DNA of 64,000 bases from NCBI GenBank assembly GCA_934457095.1, contig CAKSHJ010000004.1:36096-100095 (forward strand), given 5' to 3'. The DNA is from an uncultured Eubacteriales bacterium (lineage in GTDB: Bacteria > Bacillota > Clostridia > Oscillospirales > Acutalibacteraceae). This document shows positions 62,850 to 64,000 of this stretch, piece by piece. The notes under the pieces are model-generated. The model was not told where the DNA came from. It made no database searches and saw only the letters and a list, made by a program, of their open reading frames with translations. Position 1 is the stretch's first letter; each line of letters starts with the position of its first letter. Both the position numbers and the translations under genes were made by a program.

Positions 62850-62891
62850 ATACCATGGAAGCCAATTGGTTTCCATGGTGTTTTTATTTTT
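62850..62891. terminator. Bidirectional terminator between sigF and metA
   Basis: ACCATGGAA (62852-62860) pairs with TTCCATGGT (62871-62879), with CCAATTGG in the middle, giving a nearly perfect 28-base palindrome. A-rich and T-rich flanks lie on both sides; it serves the two convergent genes. Confidence 0.85.
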
Positions 62892-63825
62892 TATGAGGTG
62901 TTTCCAGTGTGCTCAAATCCTTTAAATCGAACGGGGTCTGCTGGTATACAAAATAGTTCAGCCAATTTTGGAACAGCAAATTTGCATGACTTTTCCACAT
63001 AAAATGCGGTTCGGAACGTCGGTCGTTTTCCGGAAAATAATGTTCGGGTAATTCCGGTCGCAGTCCACGCATTTCATCGCGGTAAAATTCATTGGCTAAG
63101 GTATTGCGGTCGTATTCGGGGTGACCGGTTACAAAAAATTGCCGACCGCTTTTTTCTGCCACAATATAAACCCCGGCCTCATTGGAAACCGATAGCGTTA
63201 GCAAATGTTCGTGTTTATCCACGTCCTGCCGCAAAATGGTGGTGTTGCGGGAATGCGGTGCAAAAAAGCGGTCGTCAAAGCCGCGCATGAGCGGGTGTAG
63301 AGGGGTTAAAATTTTATGTTTATAAATGCCGGAAAGTTTGGTTTTCAACAAATGTTTAGGAATGTTGTAATGGTAGTAAAGCCCGGCCTGAGCGCTCCAA
63401 CAAATGTGCAAGGTAGAATTGACGTTGGTACGAGTCCAGTTCATAATTTCACACAACTCGTCCCAGTAATCTACCTCTTCAAAGGGCAATAATTCAATCG
63501 GTGCACCGGTTAAAATCATGCCGTCATATTTTTCGTGTTTGACCTCGTTGAAAGTTTTGTAAAAAGTATTTAGGTGAGAGGCGGGCGTATTTTTGGACAC
63601 ATGAGTTGCTGTTTGTAAAAACTCGACGATTAACTGAAGCGGACTGTTGCCCAGCAAGCGTAACAATTGGGTTTCGGTTTCAATTTTAGTGGGCATGATA
63701 TTTAAAATCAAAATCTTCAGCGGGCGAATGTCCTGATGAATGGCACGTTCCTGTGTCATCACAAAAATGTTTTCGGCTTCCAGTATATCGATTGCCGGCA
63801 AAGAAGATTGAATTTGTATGGGCAT
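62884..63825 (-). CDS. metA: Homoserine O-acyltransferase MetA (predicted acetyl-CoA type)
   Basis: Activates homoserine for methionine synthesis. ATG 63825, nine bases after AAGGAG, gives 313 aa beginning MPIQIQSSLPAIDIL; upstream codons are intergenic. The acyl-enzyme cysteine is C142 in LHICWSAQAGLYYHY. Position 111 is Glu (TGAPIELLPFEEVDYW). In characterised MetA enzymes Glu111 goes with acetyl-CoA and Gly111 with succinyl-CoA, so this is predicted to be an O-acetyltransferase. HPEYDRNTLANEFYRDE closes the triad region. No SAM riboswitch or T-box is seen upstream. Confidence 0.95.
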   Translation of the reverse strand: MPIQIQSSLPAIDILEAENIFVMTQERAIHQDIRPLKILILNIMPTKIETETQLLRLLGNSPLQLIVEFLQTATHVSKNTPASHLNTFYKTFNEVKHEKYDGMILTGAPIELLPFEEVDYWDELCEIMNWTRTNVNSTLHICWSAQAGLYYHYNIPKHLLKTKLSGIYKHKILTPLHPLMRGFDDRFFAPHSRNTTILRQDVDKHEHLLTLSVSNEAGVYIVAEKSGRQFFVTGHPEYDRNTLANEFYRDEMRGLRPELPEHYFPENDRRSEPHFMWKSHANLLFQNWLNYFVYQQTPFDLKDLSTLETPHKK

Positions 63826-63865
63826 AATTGCGGTCTCCTTACACAGTATCATCGGAATGATATAC

Positions 63866-63894
63866 AGTATAACAAAAAAAGCAACAGACTGCAA
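63866..63894 (-). promoter_or_regulatory. Sigma-A promoter for metA
   Basis: Minus strand TTGCAG (63889-63894), 17-base spacer, TATACT (63866-63871), 40 bases before the metA ATG. Confidence 0.7.
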
Positions 63895-63932
63895 GAAAGG
63901 CGCAATAAATTTATAGAAAAAGAAAAAAGTAG

Positions 63933-63962
63933 TTGACAAGAGGAGAGGAGATGTGATAATAT
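63933..63962 (+). promoter_or_regulatory. Rightward sigma-A promoter at the window edge
   Basis: TTGACA (63933-63938), 18-base spacer, TAATAT (63957-63962), pointing out of the window. The first transcribed bases form a GC-rich stem (GCTGTCGC against GCGGCGGCAGC, about 63969-63994), which may be the start of a structured leader or RNA gene. Confidence 0.6.
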
Positions 63963-64000
63963 AGTGAAGCTGTCGCAAAAGAGCGGCGGCAGCAGCGCAG

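Noticed and set aside
63826..63900. SAM riboswitch or T-box before metA
   Set aside because: The promoter lies 40 bases from the ATG, so no room exists for either element.
1..64000. CRISPR arrays, tRNA and rRNA genes, prophage structural genes
   Set aside because: No regularly spaced repeats, tRNA-like cloverleaf segments, rRNA sequence or phage proteins were found on reading both strands.

Overview
The window looks like chromosomal core DNA of an endospore-forming, low-to-moderate G+C member of the Bacillota, most likely class Clostridia. The evidence is a complete spoIIA operon (spoIIAA-spoIIAB-sigF), spoIIR, a bofA-like gene beside a DUF2508 (YaaL) gene, AddAB rather than RecBCD, RNase J, GdpP, an L20-type leader before infC-rpmI-rplT, GGAGG ribosome binding sites and frequent GTG/TTG starts. 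Almost all genes lie on the + strand, as on a leading-strand arm. I cannot name the genus from sequence alone.

Layout. 1-1.4 kb: minus-strand cysteine desulfurase (cut by the window edge) and rnhA. 1.6-11.1 kb: rnj, gdpP, rplI, dnaB, tilS, ftsH. 11.2-15.5 kb: a divergent type IIA topoisomerase pair. 15.6-19.6 kb: secG, rnr, DUF2508, bofA-like, spoIIR. 19.7-26.7 kb: addB-addA. 26.7-30.1 kb: L20-type leader, infC-rpmI-rplT, an RNA methyltransferase, dprA. 30.2-41 kb: topA, trmFO, plsX, rnc, a radical SAM gene, smc, ftsY, rdgB. 41.5-45.8 kb: yhbY, nadD, yqeK, rsfS, leuS. 45.9-48.5 kb: glyA, rarA. 48.6-53.9 kb: feoA and an feoB gene split by a mobile element. 53.9-57.2 kb: pyrI-pyrB (minus), trmB and a degenerate polysaccharide deacetylase-like protein. 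57.3-62.9 kb: valS, folC, spoIIA operon. 62.9-63.8 kb: metA (minus), with an outward promoter at the right edge.

The main discovery is a compact 2,841-bp element inserted in feoB (50319-53161). It carries a large serine recombinase, a divergently encoded 38-aa protein with a strong ribosome binding site, a 14-bp palindrome between these two, and an undecaprenyl-diphosphatase (uppP) with its own promoter. Its ends are 26-bp inverted repeats (21/26 identical) directly abutting a TT dinucleotide on each side, as expected for the two halves of a serine-integrase attP site. Joining the flanks at TT rebuilds one uninterrupted feoB frame of 712 codons (...CNGR|FPFMIS...). This is therefore a precisely inserted and in principle precisely removable gene interrupter of the ferrous-iron transporter, with a possible cell-envelope/bacitracin-tolerance cargo.

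Most other genes are housekeeping. Smaller points of interest are a probable AUU start for the radical SAM gene, a pseudo-deacetylase, the divergent topoisomerase pair, a MetA predicted to use acetyl-CoA, and several unassigned palindromes or direct repeats in promoter regions.
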